A stretch of DNA of 64,000 bases from positions 56,572,699-56,636,698 of the forward strand of contig CM055097.1 of NCBI GenBank assembly GCA_029204225.1. Reading direction: 5' to 3'. The position numbers and the translations under genes were made by a program. The notes under the pieces are model-generated. The model was not told the DNA's origin. It ran no database searches and was given only the letters and a program-made list of their open reading frames with translations. The DNA comes from Diphasiastrum complanatum. Its lineage: Eukaryota; Streptophyta; Lycopodiopsida; Lycopodiales; Lycopodiaceae. Positions 53,570-64,000 of this stretch are shown one piece after another. Position 1 is the first letter of the stretch. Each line of letters begins with the position of its first letter.

Positions 53570-55107
53570 TATTTGGGAAGCTCTTAGAGAGCAATTTCAA
53601 ACTTGCAATCCAGCTTGAGCCATGTTCTTGAAGTCAAAGTTGAATACAATCAGGATGGAAGAAAGTGAAACAGTGGGATCCTTCTTCACGAGGATAAAAT
53701 AGTTGAGAGACCAACTCGTAGCGATTGGAGAACCAATTAGGGATGTCGAATTAATGCATACCACTATGAGCGGTGTATCGGAGGGCCTATAGATGTTTGT
53801 GAGCAGCAATGTCTCGAGGGAGAGATTTCCTATCTTCGAAGATCTGCATGTGATCATGTTGCAGGAGGAGCAATGTCGAGAGGTAGTGAAGTCAAGGCAA
53901 ACTCCACAAGAGGATCAAGCATTGCTCACCAATAACAGACAAAAAGGTTGGAAGAGGATTCCAAAGAAGGGCAAGGATGATGAGGACAAGGGAGAGTCGT
54001 CATCGAAGTAAAAGGAGAAGAAGAAGGACAAATGCTACTATTGCCACAAACCTGGTCATTGGGCACGCGAAAGTTGCAAGAAGAAAGTGAACATAAAGGC
54101 AAGAACAGTGAAACAACAGGGCAATATTGTTGAAGATGATGAGGAAGATAACGAGACAAGTGTCTTCTCATCGACATTGGCATCCCAGGTTGATGATGGT
54201 GCCAGATGGTTTATAGACTCAGGTGCCACAAGGCATATGACCAAGAAACATGATTGGTTCGAGAACTTCTCGCCCATTCATGATGGGGACAAGGTCACAC
54301 AAGCCAATAAATGCCAAATCCAAGGTGTCAGCAATGTACCTATGCAATTTCCTGATGGTAAAATCAAGAATGTTCCCAATGTGCTTTATGTTCCTAGACT
54401 CAAAAAGAGTTTGCATTCTGTTGGTGTGATGGCAAATCAACATTTGAAAGTTGAATTTGTCAAGGATGGATGTATAATGAAGGATATGGACCACAACCAC
54501 AAAGTTGTGGCAAAAGGATATCATGATAGTAACTGTGGCCTTTATAAGTTGGATGCTACAAAACCAAGAGAATATGGTTTAGCCACATCGACATCATCAC
54601 AATCAAAATTGTCGCATAGAAGACTAGGCCACTTGAACTATGAGAGTCTAAGATTGATGGCGAAGTTGAAGATGGTGATTGGATTACCAACATTGCAAGA
54701 TGATCATCACTCCATATGTGAAGGGATGTGTTATGGGGAAGCATCATAGAGAGACATTCAAGAAAAGTGGAGCTGCGAGAGCCAAGAAACCACTTGAACT
54801 CATTCATAGTAACTTGTGCGGTCCAATGAAGACCATGTCGATGAGGGGAGCCTAGTATTTTATGACTTTCATAGATGATTACTCCCAGAGGACATGGATA
54901 TATTTCTTGATCTGACGCTTTTGCTCACTTCAAAGAATTTAAGGCTTTAATGGAGAACCAAAGGGATACATGAATCAGAGTGCTTAGGTCAGATAGAGGG
55001 GGTGAATACAAATTAGATGATTTTGAAGACTTTTGCAAGGAGCATGGCATCAAAAGACAATTCACTCAATCACACCCGCTGCATAGTAATGGTGTGTTGG
55101 AGGGTTT
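53570..55107 (+). pseudogene. copia Gag-protease-integrase relic
   Basis: Gag pieces (KLNTIRMEESETVGSFFTRIK, LRDQLVAIGEPI, LQEEQCREV) lead to a zinc knuckle CYYCHKPGHWARESC (about 54032-54076), spaced C-x2-C-x4-H-x5-C, one residue longer than normal. The frame 54087-54749 has WFIDSGATRHM (protease), VPNVLYVPRLKKSLHSV and LSHRRLGHLNYESLRL. The integrase core then continues in shifted frames (ELIHS, FIDDYS, LRSDRGGEY) and stops abruptly near 55107. RT is absent. Neither LTR is visible. Confidence 0.85.
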
Positions 55108-55621
55108 GCGTATATAAAGACAATCCTAACCCTAGTTAATAAGTGAGAGAGTTTGGCACCCTACGTATGTAAGTCCAACCCGATGTTATTTGATTAGTTA
55201 AAAATTAATAAAAGGACTTTAGGCCTTTATGCGAGAATTTTAATGTAGCAAGGCCTATTAGTCGAGTTAGCGAATAAAAATGGTTCCTCCCAAAATTCGA
55301 ATTTCAAATAATAAGGGAGGTGGAGTTAATAAAACAAATATCATCTATGTACCGAAAGGTATTCTTGAAGGACTACAAATAATTCGATTTACCAAGTCTG
55401 ACTAATCTTTTCATAAATTGTAACTCGTAGTAAGACAAATACCAATTACACCATGTGAGAGAGCAAGAGAAACTACCCCGCATACCTGCCTCCAGGTCTT
55501 ATTTTCCAGTCTAATGATGCAGTTGTCAATTAACGCATCATTTCACTGGCGTAATTGCATGTTATTAATACAAGTCCATTTTTCTGTAGGTTTGTTTTTC
55601 CATTTCCATTTGAATAGTCGA
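55108..55621. other. unassigned DNA
   Basis: Follows the abrupt end of the copia relic; no gene or repeat recognised. Confidence 0.5.
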
Positions 55622-55704
55622 GGGTGTTGGCTCGATTGGTTATCTTGGCATCCAAAGTTTCTTTGGTCTCAAGTTCGAGCCTCCCTTTGGAAACCAAGAA
55701 GCAT
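55622..55704 (+). repeat. SINE-like segment, copy 2, with pol III promoter boxes
   Basis: TGGCTCGATTGG (55628-55639) is close to the tRNA-type box A and GTTCGAGCC (55673-55681) fits box B. Their spacing of about 45 nt suits a tRNA-derived SINE head. Shares its length with 51279-51360. No true tRNA cloverleaf is apparent. Confidence 0.5.
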
Positions 55705-55739
55705 TTCCATTTGGATTCACTAGAACGTGGTACCCATTT

Positions 55740-56845
55740 CTATTCAAGTGTCTCATTCTTAGTGTATTTGAAAGAATATATAGTCTTTTTATGTATTATC
55801 GTCTTTAAACTATCTTGACCATCTAGAGGAATGTTTTCATAACATTTAGAGATATCAGTAGACCACATAGACGTGATCTTTCTTGGTACATTAAGGTAAA
55901 ATTCAATGGAAGAGTTGCATTGCCAGAATAGGTTAGTATCCACATTTAGGATACTTTGGTACATATTTGCCTTGAGGCCTGCTCCCTCCATGAGGAGTGG
56001 AGTCAGCATACCTAGAGCTCCTGTCAGAAATGTGGCCATCTTAGAAAATAGCAATCATGTACATTGGTAATCCATCTGAAAGAGTTCTTATGTGTTTTAA
56101 AGGTTTGTAGAAGGAATGGTAACTCTTTTTTTCCAAGTAGATTTTCTGGTATATTCCTTGTAAAAGTTTGTCTTATGAATTTCATTGAGTTACTGATAAT
56201 ATTATCTTTCTCATCTGAAAAATGGACAAAATTGGGATTAGATAGTCTTTCTAAAGCTAGTCTCCTAACAAATTGAATACACATGAAGCTAGGATTATGT
56301 TGAGCTTTATCAACTCCATTTAACATATAAGTTTTAAGTAATCCAATTATGTTCATTTATAACATCTTTTAGCTTGTTACCAATTAGACATCGTCCATGT
56401 AGTCATTTAGTTTTCTTCAAAAATTTGTAACAATAGATTTGCAAAGAAGAGCATGTTCGATAATTTCTCATTATCAACAGTCTAATATACGAGTAACAAT
56501 TTAGCTAATTTCAACTGTTCTTGATACAGTTCAATGGCAACTTCATTTATGTTTGATTGTCGAATTGGAATGTGATTAAGTTCTCAAATCGTTTCTTAAA
56601 GACTTATTATTAACAATCTTGCTATCCATAGAAACCACATGCCCAATACTCATAGAAACAAAATCTTTGAAGCATTTGGTAGTTGAACAAATACAAGATG
56701 GAAAGTCATCAACATCGAATTCACAAAAGACTTGAAAGGATTTGTACCACTCACGTTTCATATGTGGGAAATAGGTCCAACCAAAAACAATTTGCTCAAA
56801 CAGCATCGTCAATGGAACCAAAAAAATGGAATAACATCTCGGCAT
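55740..56845 (-). pseudogene. degenerate reverse transcriptase, Penelope-like type suspected
   Basis: Three minus-strand frames in series (56845-56576, 56356-56024, 56054-55740). The second has FLLQTFKTHKNSFRWITN (about 56110-56060), the third STDISKCYENIPLDGQDSL (about 55863-55810). A Lys-Thr-His-Lys block followed by Arg-Trp, and later a Asp-x-Ser-x-x-Tyr-x-x-Ile-Pro motif (RT motif A with its catalytic Asp), fits Penelope-like or related non-LTR/non-copia RTs better than copia, gypsy or L1 RTs. YADD and GIY-YIG parts are not seen. Group II intron or other cellular RTs are alternatives. Stops show it is dead. Confidence 0.45.
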
Positions 56846-57072
56846 ACAATTGTTTAATCTATACTCTCAAAACATCTATTGTAGTAACGTAAATGCAAAA
56901 AATTCTTCTCTTTGTCTTTCCTAACCGCCAGCTGTATTCTTTTTGCCACATTGACCTCCAACAACCTTTTTATTTCCTTTTCTTCCTCTTGTACATGGAT
57001 CAATCTATGTAAAAATTCAGCTTCCTAATGAGTAGTTCGTCTTTTCCACTACTGCCTTGTCCAATACTGCCA
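56846..57072. other. spacer between RT relic and copia relic
   Basis: No feature recognised. Confidence 0.5.
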
Positions 57073-58345
57073 TTATGATCCAAAGACTCGAAAATGAGCA
57101 ACTGAAGGTTTCTTGTCACAATAGGCCTCATGAGGTGTCATACCTATGACTGCCTTTGTGTAGGTTTTGTTCAAAATGTAGATTGTTGGTTTTACTGCTT
57201 CTGCCCAAAATGAATTAGGCAATTCCTTTGCTTTCAACATACAATGTGCCATCTCCATAACGGTTTTGTTTCTGCGTTCAACGATGCCGTTTTGTTGAGG
57301 CGTATGTGCAGCAATGAGTTGCACTAATGCCATGCTCTTTACAGTAGTCATTAAAAGCATTTGAACAAAACTCTCCTCCACGATTTGTGCGAAACTTCTT
57401 TAGTTTCAAACCTTTCTCATTCTCAACAAGCTTGTGCCACATTTTGAAATTTCCAAAAGCGTTAGACTTATCACGAAGAAAATACACCCACATCTTTCTA
57501 GTAAAATTGTCGACAATCAATATGAAATCTTGCTTGCCTTTGGCACCCTTTGCATATGGCTTTAAGGTGCCATTCTTCTCATCTATCTGCTTTGCCCTAC
57601 AACTTCTCACCATATGGCCTTTCTTTCCAAAATAGTAGCACTCACCTTTAACTTCTTAGACTTTTAACTTTTTCTTGTCATCTGAAAAAGCTCCACTTTT
57701 GTCTTTTGCATTAATGACAAAAGCAACATCTGTACCATTGCATGTATTCAACCGCATGTCCTCCTTTATCAATAAAGCACTAAATTTCTCAAAGCTCAAA
57801 ACTGGAATTTGTACTTGTGTGTTTAGTGCAGTCACCAAACCATCAAATTTTTGAGGAAGTAAACGAATGCATCTATGAGCCAGGTCTTCACTAGACTTGG
57901 CTATACCCACAACAGCCATTTGATCTTGCAAGTTCTTGATCCTGGTCAGAAAAATGTCTACAGATCCTCCATCAGCAAATCGTTCCATGGCCAATTGATT
58001 TTCCAGATTTTGTATTCTGGTTTGATTTCTTGTCTCATACCGAGTCTTCAGAACAGTCCAAGCTTCACTAGCCTTGGAAGTATGTTGAATCAATGTTAAC
58101 ACAGAATCTGAAACACTTGTTACAATTGTACATAACGCATCTGCATTCTGTTGCTTCCATGCCCGAAGCACTGCTGGATTGGGTGGTATCAAAATTGATG
58201 CATCTTTAGTATCTGGGGTCGGTTGTGGCTCAGCCTCCAATCCTAGAACATTCTTCAACAGTCCGTAGGAATCCAATATTGCACATATTTTAAACTTCCA
58301 CAAGGTATAGTTAGTTCCATCCAACTTTTCTTCTGAAAACGCTGG
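57073..58345 (-). pseudogene. copia Gag fused by deletion to integrase
   Basis: On the minus strand 58324-57656 is Gag: MDGTNYTLWKFKICAIL, AWTVLKTRYETRN, FLTRIKNLQDQMAVVG and LLPQKFDGLVTALN. After its stop a zinc knuckle follows in which the second Cys is Phe (CYYFGKKGHMVRSC). Some 20 codons later the frame reads integrase core (DNFTRKMWVYFL, RTNRGGEF) with the protease absent, so a deletion joined Gag to integrase. A further frameshift at about 57290 puts HTPQQNGIVERRNKT and FWAEAV into the next frame (57381-57073). RT is missing. Confidence 0.85.
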
Positions 58346-58720
58346 TGGACAAATTTACATACATGATTGAACAACATCATCTTCTGACGCCATCAAACTA
58401 CTTAGCTCTGCACACCTGTCAGTGCACTGATATTTCAGAAAAAAAATGCCTCTTTGATCTCTCTCAACGCAAATCACCGCAGGTACTAAGGTAGTGACCG
58501 CATCTGTACCAAGGTAGCCAACATCTGTCCGCAGGCACCGAGGTAGTGACCACATCATCGCTCCCTGCCAAACAAATCTATCCAGAATTGTAGGTCAGCG
58601 TTGGACCTGAACCACTAATCACATCTATCCTGCACATCAATGCTGCCTTCCAAAGAAGAAGCCCAAGAAGTCCAAGAAGCCCAAGAAGAAACCGTGAGGG
58701 CAGGAGGAAAAAATGGTTAT
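58346..58720. other. leader-like DNA upstream of the minus-strand copia Gag
   Basis: The minus strand keeps the Gag start region, separated by a stop from the main frame. An imperfect repeat with gcaccgaggtagtgacc/gtactaaggtagtgacc units lies near 58478-58555. No LTR recognised. Confidence 0.4.
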
Positions 58721-58906
58721 TTGAACTCTGGAATCGATCCCTGGGATCGACCCCAGAGTTCAAGCTCACATTTTCTCTGTTTTGAACCCAGGGATCGATC
58801 CCGAGAATCGACCCCTGGGTTCAATCATGCATTTTTTTCATGCTTTGAACCCACAGATTCATCTCTAGGATCTACCCCAGGGTCCAACAGTCTTTGTTTT
58901 CATGAG
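58721..58906. repeat. three-copy minisatellite, each unit a hairpin
   Basis: Units of about 60 bp start at about 58721, 58781 and 58844. Each has ttgaac(t/c)c..., an atcgatccc-like core and ...gggttcaa/gagttcaa, so the unit ends are complementary. The core ggatcgatcc is itself palindromic. The third unit is the most diverged. On the + strand the array keeps a repeated CFEP frame, probably by chance. Confidence 0.8.
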
Positions 58907-58969
58907 TACAAACCCAAGGATTGGGTTCAACGTTGTTTTTATTCACTTAACCGTAGAATAGGTTATTAG

Positions 58970-60340
58970 CATTTGAATTGTAGGATAGGTGACTCTGCAC
59001 TTCAAAGCATTCATAGCTCGATCTTCTCCTTAAACCGTGGGCCAAGGTTTTTCGAACTGATTTTTACCAATTGTTGGGGGAGACATAAATATTTTGAGAG
59101 TTTTGGCTACTAAGCCGAGTTAGATTATTGTAAAATAACTCTTTTGTGGCCCTTATTACTAAAATTTTAACTTAAAATTAGTGAATTTATCGACTAAAAC
59201 TTTTGAATTATTAGGTGTTTTTTTAATTAATTTATCGATGTTTTGTATCTTAAATCACTATTTTAGTCTCAAAATGTCATTTTCACATTGAAAAATATGT
59301 TTATTTAATGGCAGCATATTGTTTTTTAATTTAACTTGTATAATAATGCACTAAATGTTATTTTCAACAAGAAGCTTACAATGCACATGTCTGTGCAAAA
59401 ATCAACCGAGAGAATAGTAATGTAAGAAAAAACCCTAGAACATTGAGTGAAGGCCGTAGAGACTCAAATATGGAGTAGCAAGTTATTCTTTTACAAACTT
59501 TCCTCGGTACATTTCCTTGTCGTCAACTGACAAGCTAAATCTAATTATGGCTAAATTGAAGGGCGATGACTGTTGCAAGTAAATCTTGTTTGTCAATGTT
59601 TGGCTAGATCTACTCACGATGTGGTGTAGTATAGAGAGGATCGTCTGCTTTCTAAGTTTCTACCAAGCTTCAAACGGAGTGCGAAAATAGAAAACAATGA
59701 TGAAGCACTAAGGCTTACCCAACTAGTGCTCGAAATAGAAATGAAACTAACTAAGATGACAAAATACCAAACCTTACTAAGGCTTACCCAACTAGCAAGG
59801 TGATTAAACTAAATCCTAGATTAACACCCAAAGGAAATTAGAATGGAAGATTGCGGCTAACTAATAACCAATCAACAAAATACATGCCACAATACAAACC
59901 AATGAGGAGGAGGCAAGAGGAGGCCCGAGCACCTTTTCTCAAGCTATGCACCTTCCCAAGGGAACACAAATGAAATAGAGAGATAATCTTAAAAATAGAG
60001 AACTTGATAGCTTAATCTCAAAAGTGTTGTTTACAAGGCAAATACTCCTTTTATGGCAAGGAGGGTCTTCCATAAGTATCCACTAACTTATGGGACTAAT
60101 CTGTTTCTAGCCTTTCTAGAACTTCTAACTTAGGATTTAGAACTTCAAACTTTCTTAACTTAGGAAAACTTAAGATACAATAAAAGTCTAAGTTCTAAAT
60201 CTAAGTTTAAGCTATTTTATTATTTTTTAAGCTTCTACTCATGGGCTTACAAACATATGCCATGGCGGAAGTTTATTAACAAACACTCGTACGTGGACTT
60301 ACAAAACACATGCCACGAAGTTTTATTTTTCTCTTTTTTA
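58970..60340. other. AT-rich intergenic DNA
   Basis: No gene or transposon recognised. aaggcttacccaactag occurs twice (about 59709 and 59780) as a short direct repeat. Confidence 0.5.
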
Positions 60341-60511
60341 TTTTTTTTGTGTTAGCACAGATGCTAACATTATTCCCCTCCTTATTGGATTGGTGGTCCC
60401 ACACCAATCGAAGCCTTTTCTTCTTGGATCTTCTGTGCTATAAGGGCTATCGACCAAAAGGTGGTGGGACGTGACTGAGGCAATGTGCTGCTTGATGGTG
60501 AAAGCACGGAT
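60341..60511 (-). repeat. possible minus-strand LTR start and 75-bp dispersed repeat, copy 1
   Basis: On the minus strand a purine tract aaggaggggaataa precedes TGTTAGCATCTGTGCTAAC, an inverted-repeat-containing start typical of an LTR (about 60351-60370). 60437-60511 (ctataagggctatcgac..., gtgactgaggcaatgtgctgc, tgatggtgaaagcacgg) recurs at 62668-62741. No polyprotein could be recognised in the frames between. Confidence 0.4.
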
Positions 60512-61499
60512 AGTTGAATGGGTGTTCTCTGTGGGCTGATTCTGTAATCGATCTGTATGGGCGCGGCCAGGCAAAGGTCCTTTGGCAGGACTATCTCGAA
60601 GGGGGACCTTGTCTTTGTCACATGTTAGTAAACATGCCTGAGTGTCTTGCTTGCACGTATTCGTGGTGAGTCTTAGTACTCGTGCTTTTCCTGGTTTGCA
60701 TGATTGCTTGTGATACAAGGAGCTGATGGCTCGAGAATGAACCTTTCTTTTGAAGGCTCACACCATCAAACAAAGAGGACTACAGATTGTGCGGGGCGGA
60801 TTCGCAGTTCAAGTACTCGCACGTGAACGGCAACGAAACGCGGATCAAACTGGTGCCACCCCTTGGCTCTCCACGAGGTCAATGGCTACATTTGGATTGA
60901 TTCAAAGACAGCTACTTCGAGCTAAGTGAGAGGTGCATTGCGGCGTACTCAAGCTTTGCCTACCTCAAAGAGCCAAAAATGAAAAGTATCAAGATCAGGC
61001 TGGGACAAGGAGAGAAATCAAGGTGCATAAGCAACAAGGCGCGGAGTGGACCATAAAGTGGGCAATCAAACGACAAATCCTTTGGCTCAGGGAGCCCTGA
61101 TACATGTGCAGAACTGATCAAATCTGGAGCTCGGGAAGCTCAACACAAAGTGCGTCAAGGAAAAATCAGGAGCTCAAAGGAGCTCCAAAGTCAAAAGTCA
61201 GAAGCGACGGGGGCGAACATTTCACAGAAAGGCCTCTGTCACCAGTTAAAAAGGTTCTTGGGTTTTACGTAAGCGATATAAAACCTACGCTTTTCCCAGA
61301 CAAAGTGATATTTTCAAGTTACGTATTTTTCAGTACAAAGAGCTGAGCCTCCGACTTGTGGTGTGCCAGCTTCAATGTTAATAAAAAGCGGCCAGTAAAT
61401 TGAGTACTGTGCCGAGTAGCTCAAATGTATAGTTAATTTTGATTGGGAGACACCTTCACATTAATCTGACATCTGAAGAGGACATCAGATTTTATAAAG
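60512..61499. other. unassigned DNA between repeats
   Basis: Short frames only; nothing recognised. Confidence 0.5.
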
Positions 61500-61990
61500 G
61501 TGGGGTGGATGATGTAAACTTACCTTTACAAGCTTTACTTCCGGTGCCAGCAGCACCCCTGCTGCGCCCGGCGCCACTGGAGTCGGCGCCGCTCCCGGCG
61601 CCACTGTGACCAGAATCCAGCCGGCGCCAAGTTCCTATGGCTGAAAATCTTTGACCGGTCCTAGCGAAGTCCAGAGAGCTCAGATCACCTCACACGATCT
61701 AGGCATGATTAAAGGGATCAATAAATTCTAGAGAGAGAAAATGTGCTTTACCAGCCTGGGTAGAGTACTTGGTATGAGGGGAGGTGGCGAATCCCACCAA
61801 TACTATAGGGGAGCGCGGGTTGCGTCTCAGCGCGAGCTCCGACCAAGTCTCAGCCTCCCTGGCTGGAATGTTGTCCTGGCACTCGCCTTGGCATGCCAGC
61901 GCCCCGGAGACTAGGGTCGGTCACACACTTGAGATGTAACCTTCTCAGCTTTATCAATAAAGTGGGATTTTTCTCAAACTGACTCTGATT
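61500..61990 (+). repeat. GC-rich LTR-like segment with four ggcgcc sites
   Basis: Around 61540-61628, ggcgcc occurs four times among cggcgccact repeats, in sharp contrast to the AT-rich surroundings. An aataaag poly(A)-type signal follows near 61957. The layout (GC-rich U3, start region, poly(A) signal) suits a gypsy LTR, but no partner copy or tRNA site was found. Confidence 0.35.
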
Positions 61991-62059
61991 ACCTTCTGGG
62001 TTTCAGTGTTCGGTAAAAGTGCCAGTTGTGAGGCCGCCTCAAACTTTTTAATTTGGCAC

Positions 62060-62145
62060 ATAGCTGAGGGTCGTATCCAGGGACGCCATCGGTATGCCGT
62101 CGGGACCATTCGGTCCGCGGCGCCAGCGGTATGATGTCGGGACCA
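62060..62145. repeat. short tandem repeat ccatcggtatg-ccgtcgggaccattcggtcc
   Basis: The segment cggtatgccgtcgggaccattcggtcc recurs at once as cggtatgatgtcgggaccatctggtcc, with a period of about 36 bp. Confidence 0.7.
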
Positions 62146-62254
62146 TCTGGTCCAGGAACTGGTTGTCTCCATATCTGTCGCGGCTTGTGGTTCCGAGTGT
62201 TCCTTGCATGAACGTGAATGGGTTAAGCTCTAGGGGAACGGGCTCTAACATGTC

Positions 62255-62600
62255 GGCTGAGTTGGATGCCTTGCTTGGGTGGAAGTTACCTGTTTATGGT
62301 TGTTCAGTCTGGCGTGGCGCCAGGTTGGCTTCCAGCGCTCGTGACGAAGCTTCCAGATGGTTAAGTTTGATGTGAGTCAGACCAGTTTCTTGGAATGGAT
62401 GTTACTCGTTTGTAACGAGTTGGTTAAGTTTGATGTATGTCGGGCGGCTTGCTTGGAGGGAAGTCACCCACATCGGGACCCCCGATCTGGCATGGCGCCA
62501 GGTTGGATCTCAACGTTGGTTTCTGAACTTCCAGTTGGTTAAGTCTGATCGTTGTTGGCTGCTTGTATGTCAAGTGGGTTTGGACGACAAGAGTTGAAGG
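62255..62600. repeat. two-copy tandem repeat of about 178 bp
   Basis: ccttgcttgggtggaagttacc..., tctggcgtggcgccaggttgg and cttccagatggttaagtttgat recur in the same order as gcttgcttggagggaagtcacc..., tctggcatggcgccaggttgg and cttccagttggttaagtctgat. The ggcgccagg boxes are about 178 bp apart. Confidence 0.7.
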
Positions 62601-62667
62601 CTGGAAAGCTAAGTCGCGGTTCCCGGGTGTGTCCACGATTGGGTTGGTGTGCTGTCGATCGTTTAGC

Positions 62668-62741
62668 TATAAGGGCTATCGACTAGATTTGGTGGGGGCG
62701 TTACTGAGGCAATGTGCTACCTAATGGTGAAAGCACGGGTG
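62668..62741 (-). repeat. 75-bp dispersed repeat, copy 2
   Basis: Matches 60437-60511 with scattered changes. Confidence 0.7.
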
Positions 62742-62830
62742 CGTCCACGGGGGTGGTATATTCGAGGATAGCTGTCGATCGTTTGCTATCACTTGATATA
62801 GCTCAAATTTGATATATATATCTCAAGATA

Positions 62831-63764
62831 CCTCAAGTTTGATATACAGGCTAGCTTGGATTTGACACTTATTACTTGACATAGTTCATTGAGATTACCT
62901 GATCTTGTACTTAGTATCCTTATTTCACTCGAGATTGAGCCCTTGTTGATGGAATTGGCTCCGACAATTTGAGATGCTTCAAATTGAAATTTAATAACTC
63001 AAGATACATCAATATTGGCTCTTATGACTTGAGGTTTCATATTGAGTGATCAAATTCGAGGATGTTGAAATTTAGGAGATTCAACTAGCTCAAATTTGAG
63101 GCCTATAGTTTGAGATAATTCAAATTTGATGCCTATCATGCAATTTTGACACTTATCATTCCACACAGCTCATTGAGGGTTTTAGTTTGACCAATTTCAA
63201 GTTTAGTACATTTAGATTGCCCTTATCAGAGAGCTCAGTTTTGACCCCTACATATATCATCGGTAAAATTGACATATAACTCAAATTTGATGTCTATCGT
63301 GCGAGATAGTTCAATTTGGGTCCTTGTGTTGAGGAAAAGAACATTCAGATTGCTTATATTTAACACCTTATCGATGTAATTGATTTCTGTCAATGGATGT
63401 AGCTCAAATTCGATGTGTATCCCTCGAGGTAGCTTGAGTTTGATATATACATTGCAAGGTAGCTCAAAATTGATGCTTATTACTTTACACAGGTTATTGA
63501 GCGAGGATAATTGATCAATCTTGCATTTAGTATCTTGGGATTACTCGAGATTGGCCCCTTGTTGACGGGATTGAACCCGATGACTCAAGACTGATCAAAT
63601 ATGATATCTCTAGATCAAGATAGACCAATATTGGCTCTGATGACTCAAGCTTGCACATTGATGACCAAATTCAAGAATGGTGAAATTTAGGGAAATCAAA
63701 TAGCTCATATTTGAAGCCTATAAGTTGAGATAACCCAGATTTGATTCCTAACATGCGGCTTTGG
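62831..63764. repeat. tandem direct repeat, period 608-616 bp, with a 13-bp internal motif
   Basis: Copy A (about 62831-63148) and copy B (about 63433-63764) share, in order, cttattactt..., cttagtatcc/tttagtatct, ctcgagattg, ccttgttgatgg/ccttgttgacgg, gatgttgaaatttagg/aatggtgaaatttagg and caaatttgatgcctatcatg/cagatttgattcctaacatg. The motif gctcaaatttgatg occurs about ten times across the region in variant forms. Confidence 0.85.
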
Positions 63765-64000
63765 TCGAAACCGATGAATGCCTCAATGCATGTGGTTTGG
63801 AGAGAATGGCAATTGGGTTATCAACAGACGGCCTGCTCGATCCCAAATTTGATGCTCGATTCTGCGAGCCAGCGTGCCAAACCAGCTGTCCCAACATCAT
63901 CGATCTCTTGACAAAGCTCGCTGTAGGAGAAGGTGATCTCTACTCAAATCTTTTATCATCCAATCAGCAAAAGCTGCTACTTGCTCATAATTTTCTCATA
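63752..64000 (+). CDS. PAR1-family protein, C-terminal exon fragment, cut by the window edge
   Basis: 83 codons are open to the window edge. They read ETDECLNACGLERM, then LSTDGLLDPKFDARFCEPAC and SCPNIIDLLTKLAVGEG. This follows the conserved C-terminal part of plant PAR1 (photoassimilate-responsive protein 1) proteins, small secreted Cys-rich proteins, with the paired Cys pattern DEC-x3-C, C-x3-C-x3-C-PNI-DL in place. An in-frame TAA lies just upstream at 63749-63751 and no AG acceptor is found between it and the conserved codons, so this is either a truncated copy or an exon joined in a way I cannot see. The N-terminal signal peptide half is not in the window. Function of the family is not well defined. 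Confidence 0.7.

Overview
This is eukaryotic nuclear DNA from a land plant. It contains spliced genes of plant families (an LMBR1/LIMR membrane protein and a PAR1-type protein) and plant-type Ty1/copia, chromodomain-bearing Ty3/gypsy, hAT and LINE elements. Two introns of about 12 kb packed with transposons point to a large, repeat-rich genome such as a fern or another non-flowering vascular plant. That lineage guess is inference; the sequence does not name the species.

The host-gene core is one complete LIMR-family gene on the + strand. It has 14 coding exons between 14904 and 49282, all 13 introns are GT-AG, all phases agree, and it encodes 514 aa. Only 1,545 bp of the 34.4 kb is coding. 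The only other confident host coding sequence is a PAR1-like exon fragment (63752-64000), cut by the window edge. A short ABCB-transporter-like fragment lies in LIMR intron 3 (31758-31950), and a doubtful minus-strand split gene lies at 3925-4781.

Layout. 1-2990: a broken LINE with ORF1, endonuclease, the start of RT, then a second ORF1-like piece and a 3' tail. 5979-10351: a decayed copia element with a 3' LTR. 12114-13189: a gypsy gag/protease relic. 14300-14903: LIMR upstream region and leader. Intron 1 (15254-18678): a gypsy pol relic between diverged repeats. Intron 3 (20103-32737): a hAT transposon split by a young, internally deleted chromovirus (24247-26960; TSD GTGCC, two LTRs differing at one base by eye), a 5'-truncated LINE, foldback DNA, the ABCB/gypsy chimeric ORF and a 152-bp tandem duplication. 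Intron 9 (35670-47729): a gypsy relic, a minus-strand copia element with both LTRs, a copia fragment, a MITE with an 8-bp TSD and a BED-finger relic. 49283-58600: a solo LTR with perfect TSD, two SINE-like repeats, two copia relics and a Penelope-like RT relic. 58700-63764: minisatellite, GC-rich and tandem-repeat DNA running up to the PAR1 fragment.

The genes do not form a system in the operon sense. The window is best read as one essential-looking single gene that has kept its reading frame and splice sites while its introns absorbed nested insertions of most major plant transposon classes. I found no CRISPR array, no convincing tRNA or rRNA gene and no bacterial-style operon. Most element genes are visibly broken. 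The exception in age is the chromovirus, which looks recently mobilised although it lacks most of pol.
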